The notes under the pieces are model-generated. The model saw only the letters and a program-made list of their open reading frames with translations. It made no database searches and was not told the origin of the DNA. Of a stretch of DNA of 8,757 nt, positions 1-6,957 are shown one piece after another. The DNA lies in assembly GCA_937902055.1 (NCBI GenBank), contig CALGUJ010000304.1, positions 1 to 8,757 of the forward strand, read 5' to 3'. Both the position numbers and the translations under genes were made by a program. Positions within the stretch are counted from its first letter, which is position 1, and every line of letters starts with the position of its first letter. Source of the stretch: an uncultured Pelolinea sp. (lineage in GTDB: Bacteria; Chloroflexota; Anaerolineae; Anaerolineales; Anaerolineaceae).

Positions 1-397
1 GCTGGGTTTTCCCTTCGCTGTCGGTGACCGTGATTTTCTTGTCCGCGCCGACTTTGGCTTCACCCATGAAGACATCCACGTTATTCTTTTTCATCAGGAA
101 AGCCACGCCGCGCGTGAGCCTTTGCGAAACTCCACGGCTGCGTTTGACCGCCGAAGCGTAATCGAGTTTCAGGTTATCGAAGGAAATGCCGAACTCCTCC
201 GCTCGTTCACGCAGCGTATGCGCCAACTCGGCATTTTTCAGTAAAGCCTTGGAAGGCACGCAGCCAACGTTCAGGCATACGCCGCCCAGCCATTTTTTGT
301 CGATGATGGCTGTTTTCAAACCGTTTTGCGATGCCCGCACAGCGCACACATAACCGCCCGGGCCCGCGCCGATGATTACAACATCATATTCGTTCAT
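1..397 (-). CDS. lpdA: Dihydrolipoamide dehydrogenase (E3), N-terminal part, cut by window edge
   Basis: This is the FAD-dependent E3 component that reoxidises dihydrolipoyl groups of 2-oxoacid dehydrogenase or glycine-cleavage complexes and passes electrons to NAD+ in the cytoplasm. The visible 132 codons begin MNEYDVVIIGAGPGGYVCAV. The FAD-binding GxGxxG is at residues 10-15, with an acidic residue (D33) ending the second strand of the Rossmann fold. The redox-active disulfide motif GGVCLNVGCVPSK spans about 38-50, with cysteines C41 and C46. The ATG is at 397-395 on the minus strand, and a GAGGT (406-402) lies 4 bases upstream of it. The remaining FAD, NAD and dimerisation domains lie outside the window, so a mercuric reductase or other flavoprotein disulfide reductase is not strictly excluded. 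The CxxxxC context is, however, typical of Lpd. The gene is divergent from the ATPase operon. Confidence 0.93.
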   Translation of the reverse strand, partial: MNEYDVVIIGAGPGGYVCAVRASQNGLKTAIIDKKWLGGVCLNVGCVPSKALLKNAELAHTLRERAEEFGISFDNLKLDYASAVKRSRGVSQRLTRGVAFLMKKNNVDVFMGEAKVGADKKITVTDSEGKTQ

Positions 398-458
398 TTA
401 TACCTCGTTAACATATTTACAACGGATTGGTAGTATTATTGTATGTAAAAGTGCGCCC

Positions 459-464
459 ATTATA
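459..464 (-). promoter_or_regulatory. Candidate -10 element of the lpd promoter
   Basis: The minus strand reads TATAAT at 464-459, a perfect sigma70 -10 hexamer. It lies about 62 bases upstream of the lpd start and would give a leader of roughly 55 bases. No good -35 hexamer sits at 16-18 bases. The nearest TTGA-like sequence (TTGAGC, 483-478) is only 13 bases away, and there is no TGn extended -10. The call therefore rests on one hexamer in AT-rich DNA. Confidence 0.4.
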
Positions 465-533
465 CTTCCGAAAAAGCGCTCAATAGTATATACAAAATAT
501 TTGCACGGATGTGTCCGGCGGGAAGAAGAGCGG

Positions 534-562
534 TTGACTTTTGAAAATAACGGGATTAGTAT
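534..562 (+). promoter_or_regulatory. Candidate sigma70-type promoter of the V/A-ATPase operon
   Basis: A TTGACT -35 hexamer (534-539, five of six consensus bases) is followed after 17 bases by TAGTAT (557-562, four of six, including the key T, A and last T). Transcription would begin near 569, leaving a leader of about 33 bases before the first ATPase gene at 602. A TATAAA at 560-565 overlaps the -10 but would need a 20-base spacer. It is the only well-spaced promoter-like pair I see upstream of the operon, and no internal promoter is obvious. Confidence 0.55.
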
Positions 563-601
563 AAAAGGTCATTTAATATTTATTATTTGGATTGTTTGTA
601 A

Positions 602-973
602 ATGAAATCTATTGAAATTGATAACAATAGCGAGGTCAAGCCTCAACAATCTCTGGAGATGATCCTGCAATTGGAGATCGAGGTGGCGGAGAAAATCTCT
701 GCGGCAAAGGAAAAATCGGAAAAGAAAATTGACTCTGCCCAGGAAGAGACTGCCGGCTTGAAATCTCAAATTATCGAGGGAGCCCGAGCTGAGAGAGATC
801 GGGCGATTTCGGAGGGGATTCATGTATCACGGGCTGCGCTGGATGAACGGGTAAAGACAGCCGCCGTGGAAGCCGATCAATTCATCAAAGCCGGCAGACA
901 ATTCGAAGACCAGGCTGCGGATTATGTGCTTCAATTGATTTTGGGACCGTCTAACAGCCGGGAGGCAGAATGA
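602..973 (+). CDS. ntpF: V/A-type ATPase peripheral-stalk subunit G/H (NtpF/AhaH-like)
   Basis: This is the small coiled-coil stator subunit that pairs with subunit E to link the A3B3 head to membrane subunit I and resist rotor torque. The 123-residue protein is highly charged and almost entirely helical. Residues from about 20 on (LEIEVAEKISAAKEKSEKKI) carry the AEKI..AKE..EK pattern of the family, rich in Ala, Glu and Lys, with no membrane segment. The first 19 residues are extra relative to the conserved core. M20 (659) is an alternative start, but its GGAG abuts the ATG, so 602 is preferred although its own ribosome site is weak (GGA at 589-591, 10 bases upstream). The gene leads the operon, as in E. 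hirae ntp, and its stop overlaps the next start (ATGA at 970-973). Identity is supported more by position and composition than by invariant residues. Confidence 0.85.
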   Translation: MKSIEIDNNSEVKPQQSLEMILQLEIEVAEKISAAKEKSEKKIDSAQEETAGLKSQIIEGARAERDRAISEGIHVSRAALDERVKTAAVEADQFIKAGRQFEDQAADYVLQLILGPSNSREAE

Positions 974-2904
974 TCCTTGAAATGGATCGCGTCCAGATCT
1001 GGGGTTTAAAAGAACACCTGGACAGGGTGGTTCCGCTGCTGCATTCTTTCGGGAATATGCAATTGGATGATGTGCGTACGATTTCGGACGCGATGGTGCA
1101 GCCGCTCGCCCTGACCGAGACGCAGCAGAGCGAACGGGAAGAGGTGGATATCCTGATTGCCAGCATCAACGGTTTGATCGAACTTTTTGCGACGTTGAAT
1201 CAATCGCAGACGCAAGCCCCCTTGACCAAGGACGATGATATCTTGTTCATTCACTCCAAAGTCAGCGATGTTACCGCGCAGGTTCAGTATTTGAACAACC
1301 GTAAGAAAAGTTTGCAGGATGAACTGATCTCCCTATCCAAATACAACGACATGCTGACTGTGATCGCTCCGCTCCTCCCGCAATCGGCGAAAAAATCCGG
1401 CAATGCTTCCATCCGCGCCCTGGTAAATTCTTCACAAATGCGCGATATGAACTTGCTGGCGCAGCAACTGAAGTTGCTCACCCGCGGCAAGTTCGAACTG
1501 GTATCCGTGAAGGTGGGGGAATCGACCAACGCGGTGGTGGGTATCTTCCCGCTCGAATTGATTTCCCAGGTTGAAACTTTCATGAAAAATGAAAAGGTCA
1601 CCCAATTGGTTTTGCCGGAAGAATACGCCTATCTGTCGACTGAAGACGCTTTACGGCATATTGAAAAAAAGGTCGAGTTGAATCATCAGGAATTGGACGA
1701 GATCGACGACCGTTTGCGCCGCATAGCCATTCAATGGCTGCCGCGGCTGCGAACCTGGCAGTTGGTTTGCCGCGACCGCGTTGACGAATTCGAGGCTTAC
1801 ACGAAAATGGGCGAAACGGAATATACCTTCACCATTTTCGGTTGGGTTCCGGCTGACAAATTGGATGAGCTGCGCAAGCTATTCCAAACCCACTTCGGCC
1901 AGGCGGTGACCGTGAATGTGATCGACATCCCCAGGGATTTAAAGGACAAAATCCCGGTGGAAATGCGCAACCCGCAAGCGGTTGAGCCCTTCGAAGATTT
2001 CGTCAAAATGCGCGCGGTCCCCAAATATAGCGACGTCGATCCCAGTAAACTGGTTGCCTTTTTTATGCCGTTGTTTTTCGGGATGATGGTGGGGGATATC
2101 GGTTACGGCGCTTTGATGTTGATCATTTCCCTGCTCGCCACGCGCAAGGTCAAAGCGGGTTTGATCAGTGATTTCATGCGCGCGCTGAAGATCGGTTCGA
2201 TCTGGTCGATCCTGTTTGGCTTTCTTTATGGTGAGTTCCTGGGAACGCTGGGTGAAAAGATCGGCCTGAAACCGCTTTGGATCAGCCGCTCGGATGCCAG
2301 CAATTTCACCACACTGCTGGTGATGGCCATTGCCGTGGGCGTCGGCCATATCCTGCTGGGGTTGTTGATTGGCATGTGGAACGCCCTGGTGCATAAAAGC
2401 CGCAACCATTTTATGGAGAAAGCCGGAACATTCGTCGGATTGCTGGGAATTTTATTCCTGGCCGGTTCGCTCACCAAAATCCTGCCCAATGGATTTTACC
2501 TGGCGGGCTGGATTGTCCTGGTGGTCGGCCTGATTTCGTTGTCTTTTTCGATGGGCGGGACGGGCATCATCATGGGCCCGATCGAATTCGTCGGCGTGAT
2601 TGGGAATATCCTTTCCTACCTGAGGTTGGCGGCTCTGGGCCTGGCTTCGGTTTTCCTGGCCAAGGTAGCCAATGACTTGAGCGATATTGGAGGCAGCATG
2701 GTGGCGGGCCTGATCATCGCGGTGCTGATCCATGCCCTGAACCTGGTCATGGGCATGCTCAGCCCGACCATTCAAAGCCTCCGTCTTCAATACGTCGAGT
2801 TTTTCCGCAAGTTTTACGAGGGCGGGCAATCCTCTTTCACGCCATTCAGAAAACGGATCAATGTGGTTTTCACACCGCCGACCAACAAAATGCAAATTAA
2901 CTAA
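970..2904 (+). CDS. ntpI: V/A-type ATPase membrane subunit I (a subunit)
   Basis: This 644-residue protein is the static membrane subunit that forms the two ion half-channels against the c-ring and anchors the peripheral stalks. Residues 1 to about 350 form the soluble N-terminal arm with coiled-coil stretches. From about 360 there are some eight hydrophobic segments, starting with the conserved FMPLFFGMMVGDIGYG (365-380) and continuing around 405-425, 445-470, 480-498, 502-522, 534-568 and 575-610. The ion-path signature NILSYLRLAALGLAS places the essential arginine at R552, equivalent to yeast Vph1 R735. E539 lies in the same helix, and SLRLQYVEFF near the C-terminus gives the second conserved arginine, R605. 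The start is well supported: GGGAGG at 960-965 lies 4 bases before the ATG, which overlaps the upstream stop. Length and architecture are normal for the family. Confidence 0.97.
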   Translation: MILEMDRVQIWGLKEHLDRVVPLLHSFGNMQLDDVRTISDAMVQPLALTETQQSEREEVDILIASINGLIELFATLNQSQTQAPLTKDDDILFIHSKVSDVTAQVQYLNNRKKSLQDELISLSKYNDMLTVIAPLLPQSAKKSGNASIRALVNSSQMRDMNLLAQQLKLLTRGKFELVSVKVGESTNAVVGIFPLELISQVETFMKNEKVTQLVLPEEYAYLSTEDALRHIEKKVELNHQELDEIDDRLRRIAIQWLPRLRTWQLVCRDRVDEFEAYTKMGETEYTFTIFGWVPADKLDELRKLFQTHFGQAVTVNVIDIPRDLKDKIPVEMRNPQAVEPFEDFVKMRAVPKYSDVDPSKLVAFFMPLFFGMMVGDIGYGALMLIISLLATRKVKAGLISDFMRALKIGSIWSILFGFLYGEFLGTLGEKIGLKPLWISRSDASNFTTLLVMAIAVGVGHILLGLLIGMWNALVHKSRNHFMEKAGTFVGLLGILFLAGSLTKILPNGFYLAGWIVLVVGLISLSFSMGGTGIIMGPIEFVGVIGNILSYLRLAALGLASVFLAKVANDLSDIGGSMVAGLIIAVLIHALNLVMGMLSPTIQSLRLQYVEFFRKFYEGGQSSFTPFRKRINVVFTPPTNKMQIN

Positions 2905-2908
2905 GGAG
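2902..2908 (+). promoter_or_regulatory. Strong ribosome-binding site of the c-subunit gene
   Basis: TAAGGAG lies 9 bases before the ATG at 2918, in an A/T-rich leader that starts at the stop codon of subunit I. It fixes the start at MDQAIM rather than at the in-frame upstream ATG (2861), which lies inside subunit I. It is one of the best Shine-Dalgarno sequences in the operon and serves the protein needed in most copies. Confidence 0.8.
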
Positions 2909-2917
2909 TTATTAAAA

Positions 2918-3130
2918 ATGGATCAAGCAATTATGGCATTAGCAGCCGCACTGGCAATCAGCATTACCGCGATGGCAACCGCCATGGCGCAGCGCGCGAT
3001 CGGTTCAGCGGGCGTCGGGGCGATCGCGGAAAAACCGGAATTGATCGGTTCGATCATCATCTTGGTCGCCATTCCGGAAACCCTGGTCATCCTCGGCTTC
3101 GCAGTTGCGGCAATCATTCTATTGGGCTAA
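2918..3130 (+). CDS. ntpK: V/A-type ATPase rotor c subunit (K), single-hairpin proteolipid
   Basis: This 70-residue protein has two hydrophobic helices (about 4-33 and 42-69) joined by a polar loop, AEKPE (37-41). It assembles into the membrane ring that carries ions past subunit I. The second helix contains AIPETLVILGF with the ion-binding carboxylate E54, corresponding to the LPET motif in the last helix of double-hairpin V-type c subunits. Q25 in helix 1 is 29 residues before E54, the same spacing as Q110 and E139 of E. hirae NtpK, a Na+ ring. T55 follows E54, but the position after it is L56 rather than a glutamine. At about 8 kDa it is half the length of the E. hirae 16-kDa subunit, so each protomer should hold one carboxylate. 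It sits 13 bases after subunit I and has a strong ribosome site. Confidence 0.96.
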   Translation: MDQAIMALAAALAISITAMATAMAQRAIGSAGVGAIAEKPELIGSIIILVAIPETLVILGFAVAAIILLG

Positions 3131-3133
3131 GAA

Positions 3134-3745
3134 ATGGAGCTCGAAGCCATCCTGGATGGCATCCGGAAAGCCGGCCGGCAGCAAGTTGCCCTGATCGAAC
3201 AGGAAGCGGACCGGCAGGCCTCCGATATCTTATCCAAAGCGCAAACCGACGCCGAGACCCAGAAAAAACGCATCCTGGCGGACGGAAAAGCGCGCCTGAA
3301 TCGTGAACAAGCCTTGATCGAGCAACAGGCGTTGATTCAGGCGCTGCAAATCCACGCGGACGCACGGCAGAACCTGATCGAAGCGGTGATGGGCAAGGTG
3401 AAAGAACGCATGCCGGATGTGCGCAAACGCGGTGATTATGCGGAAATTCTCGAAAAACTCACCGCCGAAGCCCTGGATTTCATTGAACCATCCAAACTGA
3501 AAGGGCAAAGGATTATTCTGCATTTTGATGCCCGCGATCGGGCGCTGGCGGAAAGCATCGTAAAAAAATATGACCAGCCGATCATGGTTCAATTCGACCT
3601 GCAATGCACGGGAGGCTGCAATGCCGAAACCGAAGATGGTAAAGTCTTCACGTTAAATACGCTGGATTCCCGCCTCGACCATGCTCTGCCTACCATCAAA
3701 CAGAAATTATCGATCTTTTTTGAGAGTAAGTGTTCATCCAGTTAA
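3134..3745 (+). CDS. ntpE: V/A-type ATPase peripheral-stalk subunit E
   Basis: This 203-residue stator subunit pairs with G/H and binds the top of the A3B3 head through its C-terminal domain. Residues 1 to about 100 form a long charged helix (IEQEADRQASDILSKAQTDA and onward) suited to a heterodimeric coiled coil. The rest is the globular domain ending in the family signature DGKVFTLNTLDSRLDHALP followed by an amphipathic tail. Length is usual for the family (about 190-205). C158 and C162 flank the conserved GG of that domain (CTGGC), and there is a third cysteine near the end (C200). The ATG begins 3 bases after the c-subunit stop and lacks a clear Shine-Dalgarno sequence, so translation probably depends on coupling to the c gene. 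Confidence 0.94.
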   Translation: MELEAILDGIRKAGRQQVALIEQEADRQASDILSKAQTDAETQKKRILADGKARLNREQALIEQQALIQALQIHADARQNLIEAVMGKVKERMPDVRKRGDYAEILEKLTAEALDFIEPSKLKGQRIILHFDARDRALAESIVKKYDQPIMVQFDLQCTGGCNAETEDGKVFTLNTLDSRLDHALPTIKQKLSIFFESKCSSS

Positions 3746-3753
3746 ATTAAAAA

Positions 3754-4815
3754 ATGGCGCTTTATGATTACGGCAATACACGCTTGCGGGCAAGGATCTC
3801 CCGTCTCCAAAGCATCGAGACGCTGGAGGCATTTGCTGATTTAACCTCGATCGATAGCCTTATTTCCGCTCTCACCAAGACCCCTTATCAGGAATCCATC
3901 GAGACAGCCTTGACCTACGCCCACGGATATTCCTGTGTGGCGGAAGCCATGCGGCGCGAGTTGCGCGGGATCGTCGCTGATCTCCAGCGCTTCTACAATG
4001 GTTCCGCAGGGAAAGCCATCAACGGAATTTTCGAGCGCAACGACCTGCTGAATATCAAGGCAATCCTGCGTGGACTGGCGCATGAGGTTCGACTGGAAGA
4101 CATCGCCAATTCTTTGCTGCCCCTGGGCACCTTGCCTGAAGCGGTGATGCTGCAGATCGCGAAATCCAAGGACGTTAACGATGCGATCAGCCGCATCGTC
4201 GTATACCAATTGCCGGTGGCAAAACCATTGTTGGAATTGAAATCCAGACGCCAGGATCTGACGGCCGCGCGTATTGAATTGGCGCTGGAGAAATGGTTTT
4301 TCAGGTTTATCCTGAAGGAATCCGACGGGCGGACGGAGGAACATCGCATTATCAACGAGTATTATTCAATCGAAGCGGACATTGTCAATTTGAATAACGT
4401 CCTGCGGTTTGTGAATTCCTCCGAGGCTTACGACAAACTGGGCGGGAATGTGCAGGAATATTTCGTTGCCCAGGGGTCAATTTCCGAGAAAAAATTGACC
4501 ACGCTTGGCAAAATGGCGAACGTGGAAGAAGTGATCCAGTCATTGACCAGCACGCGTTACGGCGGGCATCTCTTGCGCGGGCTGGCTCAATACACTCAGA
4601 CGCATTACCTGAGCGAATTTGAAAACCAGATGCGGCAATATCAACTGAACTGGATGGTGAGATTGCCGAAGCAATATCCTCTGGGAATCGGAGTTCCGTT
4701 CGGCTACGCGGCGATGAAACGCAGCGAGATCCGCAATATCCGCTGGATCGCGAAAGGAATTCAGTCCAGCTTTGACCCGGCCTACATCAAGGAAAATTTG
4801 GAAAGAGTCCAATGA
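3754..4815 (+). CDS. ntpC: V/A-type ATPase subunit C (d-like rotor socket)
   Basis: This 353-residue soluble subunit is the funnel-shaped adaptor that sits on the c-ring and receives the D/F shaft (equivalent to eukaryotic subunit d). The family hallmarks are the N-terminal YDYGNTRLRARISRL, repeated helical segments with conserved Asn/Arg positions (ERNDLLNIKAILRG near 90-103), and the C-terminal PLGIGVPFGYAAMKRSEIRN motif followed by IRWIAKGI. No membrane helix is present, as expected. Length is at the upper end of the family range (about 320-355). The start follows the E stop by 8 bases and has only an A-rich tract (TTAAATTAAAAA) with no recognisable Shine-Dalgarno sequence. The stop overlaps the next start (ATGA at 4812-4815). 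Confidence 0.95.
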   Translation: MALYDYGNTRLRARISRLQSIETLEAFADLTSIDSLISALTKTPYQESIETALTYAHGYSCVAEAMRRELRGIVADLQRFYNGSAGKAINGIFERNDLLNIKAILRGLAHEVRLEDIANSLLPLGTLPEAVMLQIAKSKDVNDAISRIVVYQLPVAKPLLELKSRRQDLTAARIELALEKWFFRFILKESDGRTEEHRIINEYYSIEADIVNLNNVLRFVNSSEAYDKLGGNVQEYFVAQGSISEKKLTTLGKMANVEEVIQSLTSTRYGGHLLRGLAQYTQTHYLSEFENQMRQYQLNWMVRLPKQYPLGIGVPFGYAAMKRSEIRNIRWIAKGIQSSFDPAYIKENLERVQ

Positions 4816-5153
4816 ACAAGATGATTGTAATTACCAAATCGGACCAGGTTGACGGATTTCGGCTGGCCGGAGTGGACGCGATTGGTGTGGATGACATCGA
4901 AACGGTCGAGGGTTTGATCAAATCGTGGTTGAAGGGCAGGGAACAGGTGCTGTTGGCTCTGGACGATGGGCTTTTCTCTAGGCTGGATAAAGACCTGGTC
5001 AATAAAGTGTATGCTTCCGATGACTTGATGCTGGTCACCATTCCCGATCGGGTAATGTCCGGCGGGGAAAACGCGCGCAGAAAACAAATTTACGAAATGA
5101 TCCGCCATGCCACGGGCGTGCAGATCCGATTTAAAGGTGAAACAAATGGATGA
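4812..5153 (+). CDS. ntpG: V/A-type ATPase central-stalk subunit F (NtpG)
   Basis: This 113-residue protein binds subunit D in the central shaft and helps couple catalysis to rotation. It begins with a beta strand (MNKMIVITKSDQVDGFRLAGV) holding the family-defining GFRLAGV at 15-21, followed by a Rossmann-like alternation and VTIPDRV at about 75-81. Length is normal (about 100-115). Start choice: the ATG overlaps the stop of subunit C and is preceded by a GA-rich GGAAAGAG. M4 is an alternative, but the conserved N-terminal strand favours the first Met. The 3' end overlaps subunit A by 8 bases. E. hirae calls this gene ntpG, while most databases call the product subunit F. Confidence 0.94.
   Translation: MNKMIVITKSDQVDGFRLAGVDAIGVDDIETVEGLIKSWLKGREQVLLALDDGLFSRLDKDLVNKVYASDDLMLVTIPDRVMSGGENARRKQIYEMIRHATGVQIRFKGETNG
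5133..5140 (+). promoter_or_regulatory. Ribosome-binding site setting the start of subunit A
   Basis: AAAGGTGA ends 5 bases before the ATG at 5146. It selects [20 protein letters not shown], which fits the family N-terminus, over the in-frame ATG at 5107 that would add 13 residues encoded wholly inside subunit F. Confidence 0.7.
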
Positions 5154-6957
5154 AAACATCAAGCATAATGGCAGAGTGAACCGGATTGCCGGGCCCGTCG
5201 TCGGCGCGACGGGTTTTCAGGAAATCCGCCTGCACGACATGGTGCTGGTGGGCGAGGAGAAGCTGGTGGGCGAGGTGATCCGCCTGAACGCCGACCAGGT
5301 CACCATCCAGGTTTATGAGGATACCTCCGGGCTGCGCATGGGCGAACCGATCTTCAATACCGGCGAACCGCTGGTGGCTTCGCTCGGCCCCGGCTTGATG
5401 GGCCAGATTTTCGACGGGCTGCAGCGCCCGTTGACCACCCTGGCGAAGAAAGAAGGCGGCTTCCTAGGCAGAGGCATCAGCGAAAGCCCGCTTTCCATGG
5501 ACAAGGTCTGGGATTTCACCCCCGTCGTAAAAGAAGGCGACCTGGTTTCAGCGGGGATGATCCTGGGCACCATCCCGGAAACGCAAAGCATCGAGCACCG
5601 CGTGATGCTCCCGAAGGGCATGTCCGGAAGGATTGTGGAAATCCGCTCCGGCTCGTTGACTTTAAAAGATCATGTGGCGCTCATCGAGAACGATCAAAAA
5701 GAAACTCAACCGGTTTTCATGGCCAATAACTGGCCGGTGCGCATGGCGCGCCCGTATCGAAAACGCCTGGATCTAAATGAACCTTTAGTAACGGGTAAAC
5801 GCGTGATCGATCTGCTCTTCCCCATCCCCAAGGGCGGATCCGCCATTATTCCCGGCGGCTTCGGCACGGGCAAGACAGTTATCCAGCAATCGCTGGCGCG
5901 TTGGTCGGAAGTGGACGTGGTGGTTTACGTGGGCTGCGGCGAGCGCGGCAACGAGATGACCGACGTGTTGAATGAACTTCCCAAACTGGAGGACCGTTCC
6001 TCCGGCATTCCGTTGATCAACCGCACGGTTTTGATCGCCAACACCTCCAATATGCCGGTGGCGGCGCGCGAAGCCAGCATCTATTTGGGAATTACCATCG
6101 GCGAATACTACCGCGATATGGGCTATCACGTGCTGATGCTGGCGGATTCGACTTCCCGCTGGGGTGAAGCCCTGCGCGAGGTTTCCAGCCGCCTCGAGGA
6201 AATTCCCGGCGAAGAAGGCTACCCGGCTTACCTGGCTTCACGATTGGCTGAATTTTACGAGCGTGCCGGCCACGTGAGCTGCCTGGGCGGCAAGGCCGAT
6301 GCATCCGGGAAGGAACGCGATGGATCCATTTCCCTGGTTGGGGCGGTTTCGCCACCCGGCGGCGATTTTTCAGACCCCATCACGCAGAGTTCCATGCGCA
6401 TTGCCGGCGTTTTTTGGGCCCTGGATTACGAATTGTCCCGCCGGCGCCATTTCCCGGCCATCAACTGGACCAAGAGTTTCTCACTGGTCGACCTTTCGCA
6501 CTGGTACCTGGAAGAAGTCGCCGACGATTTTGTGGTTTTAATGAAAGAAACCCAATCCATCCTCGGGCGTGAACACGAATTGCAGCAAGTGGTTCAACTG
6601 ATCGGCCAGGATGCGCTATCCGAACTGGAAAGGGAAACCTTGCTGGTTTCGCGCATTTTACGCGAAGATTTACTGCAGCAGTCCGCCACCTTCGGCGTGG
6701 ACGCGTTCTGCCCGCTGGTGAAATCCTACTGGATGATGAAAGTTATTTTGCATTTCCACGAAACAGCCCAGCAAGCGCTGCAAAAGGGGATCAGCCTGCA
6801 AGATCTGGAAAATGCCCAGGTATTGCAAAAAATTGCCCGCATGAAGGAACAAAAAGCGGAAACCATCGTGGAACGGCTGCAATACTTGCTGGAGGACATC
6901 GATACCGAGATCAGCCGGATCAGTGAAAAACTGGAGAGAAGCAATGCACGAGGATGA
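5146..6957 (+). CDS. ntpA: V/A-type ATPase catalytic subunit A
   Basis: This 603-residue subunit hydrolyses or makes ATP at three sites in the A3B3 ring. Domain order is a beta-barrel (about 8-75, [13 protein letters not shown]), the non-homologous region typical of A subunits (about 110-190), the nucleotide-binding domain, and a helical C-terminal domain that contacts D. Walker A is GGFGTGKT at 237-244, with K243 and T244 for phosphate and Mg2+. The catalytic glutamate is E266 in [23 protein letters not shown] (about 334-346) holds the Walker B-like aspartate, and [10 protein letters not shown] and RRHFPAINW follow. Two deviations stand out: the usual proline in GPFGxGKT is glycine, and the usual SRWAEALRE is SRWGEALRE. 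The segment between AGHVSCLGG and DGSISL is a few residues longer than in Thermus or Enterococcus. The 3' end overlaps subunit B by 14 bases. Confidence 0.98.
   Translation: MDENIKHNGRVNRIAGPVVGATGFQEIRLHDMVLVGEEKLVGEVIRLNADQVTIQVYEDTSGLRMGEPIFNTGEPLVASLGPGLMGQIFDGLQRPLTTLAKKEGGFLGRGISESPLSMDKVWDFTPVVKEGDLVSAGMILGTIPETQSIEHRVMLPKGMSGRIVEIRSGSLTLKDHVALIENDQKETQPVFMANNWPVRMARPYRKRLDLNEPLVTGKRVIDLLFPIPKGGSAIIPGGFGTGKTVIQQSLARWSEVDVVVYVGCGERGNEMTDVLNELPKLEDRSSGIPLINRTVLIANTSNMPVAAREASIYLGITIGEYYRDMGYHVLMLADSTSRWGEALREVSSRLEEIPGEEGYPAYLASRLAEFYERAGHVSCLGGKADASGKERDGSISLVGAVSPPGGDFSDPITQSSMRIAGVFWALDYELSRRRHFPAINWTKSFSLVDLSHWYLEEVADDFVVLMKETQSILGREHELQQVVQLIGQDALSELERETLLVSRILREDLLQQSATFGVDAFCPLVKSYWMMKVILHFHETAQQALQKGISLQDLENAQVLQKIARMKEQKAETIVERLQYLLEDIDTEISRISEKLERSNARG
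6933..6938 (+). promoter_or_regulatory. Ribosome-binding site setting the start of subunit B
   Basis: GGAGAG lies 5 bases before the ATG at 6944, inside the end of subunit A. It favours [15 protein letters not shown] over an in-frame GTG at 6923 that would add seven residues and has no good site of its own. Confidence 0.7.

Noticed and set aside
486..493. Perfect 8-base palindrome GTATATAC between the two divergent promoters
   Set aside because: An 8-base palindrome is expected about once by chance in 200 bases, more so in AT-rich DNA. The arms do not extend and there is no second copy.
372..605. Plus-strand open frame of 77 codons over the lpd start and intergenic region
   Set aside because: It is antisense to the lpd N-terminus, then runs through AT-rich promoter DNA. 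It has no recognisable protein features and no convincing ribosome site.
1939..2895. Minus-strand open frames within subunit I
   Set aside because: They are antisense to membrane-helix coding sequence, rich in His, Gln and Asp as expected from reversed hydrophobic codons, and have no family resemblance or ribosome site worth noting.
3841..4355. Minus-strand open frames within subunit C
   Set aside because: Two overlapping antisense frames compete for the same DNA, which is already explained by a well-conserved gene.
5244..5275. Exact 14-base direct repeat (GCTGGTGGGCGAGG at 5244 and 5262) in subunit A
   Set aside because: It encodes the canonical VGEE-x-LVGEV stretch of the beta-barrel. The protein pattern is family-wide, so the DNA repeat is a by-product of codon choice, not a recent duplication.
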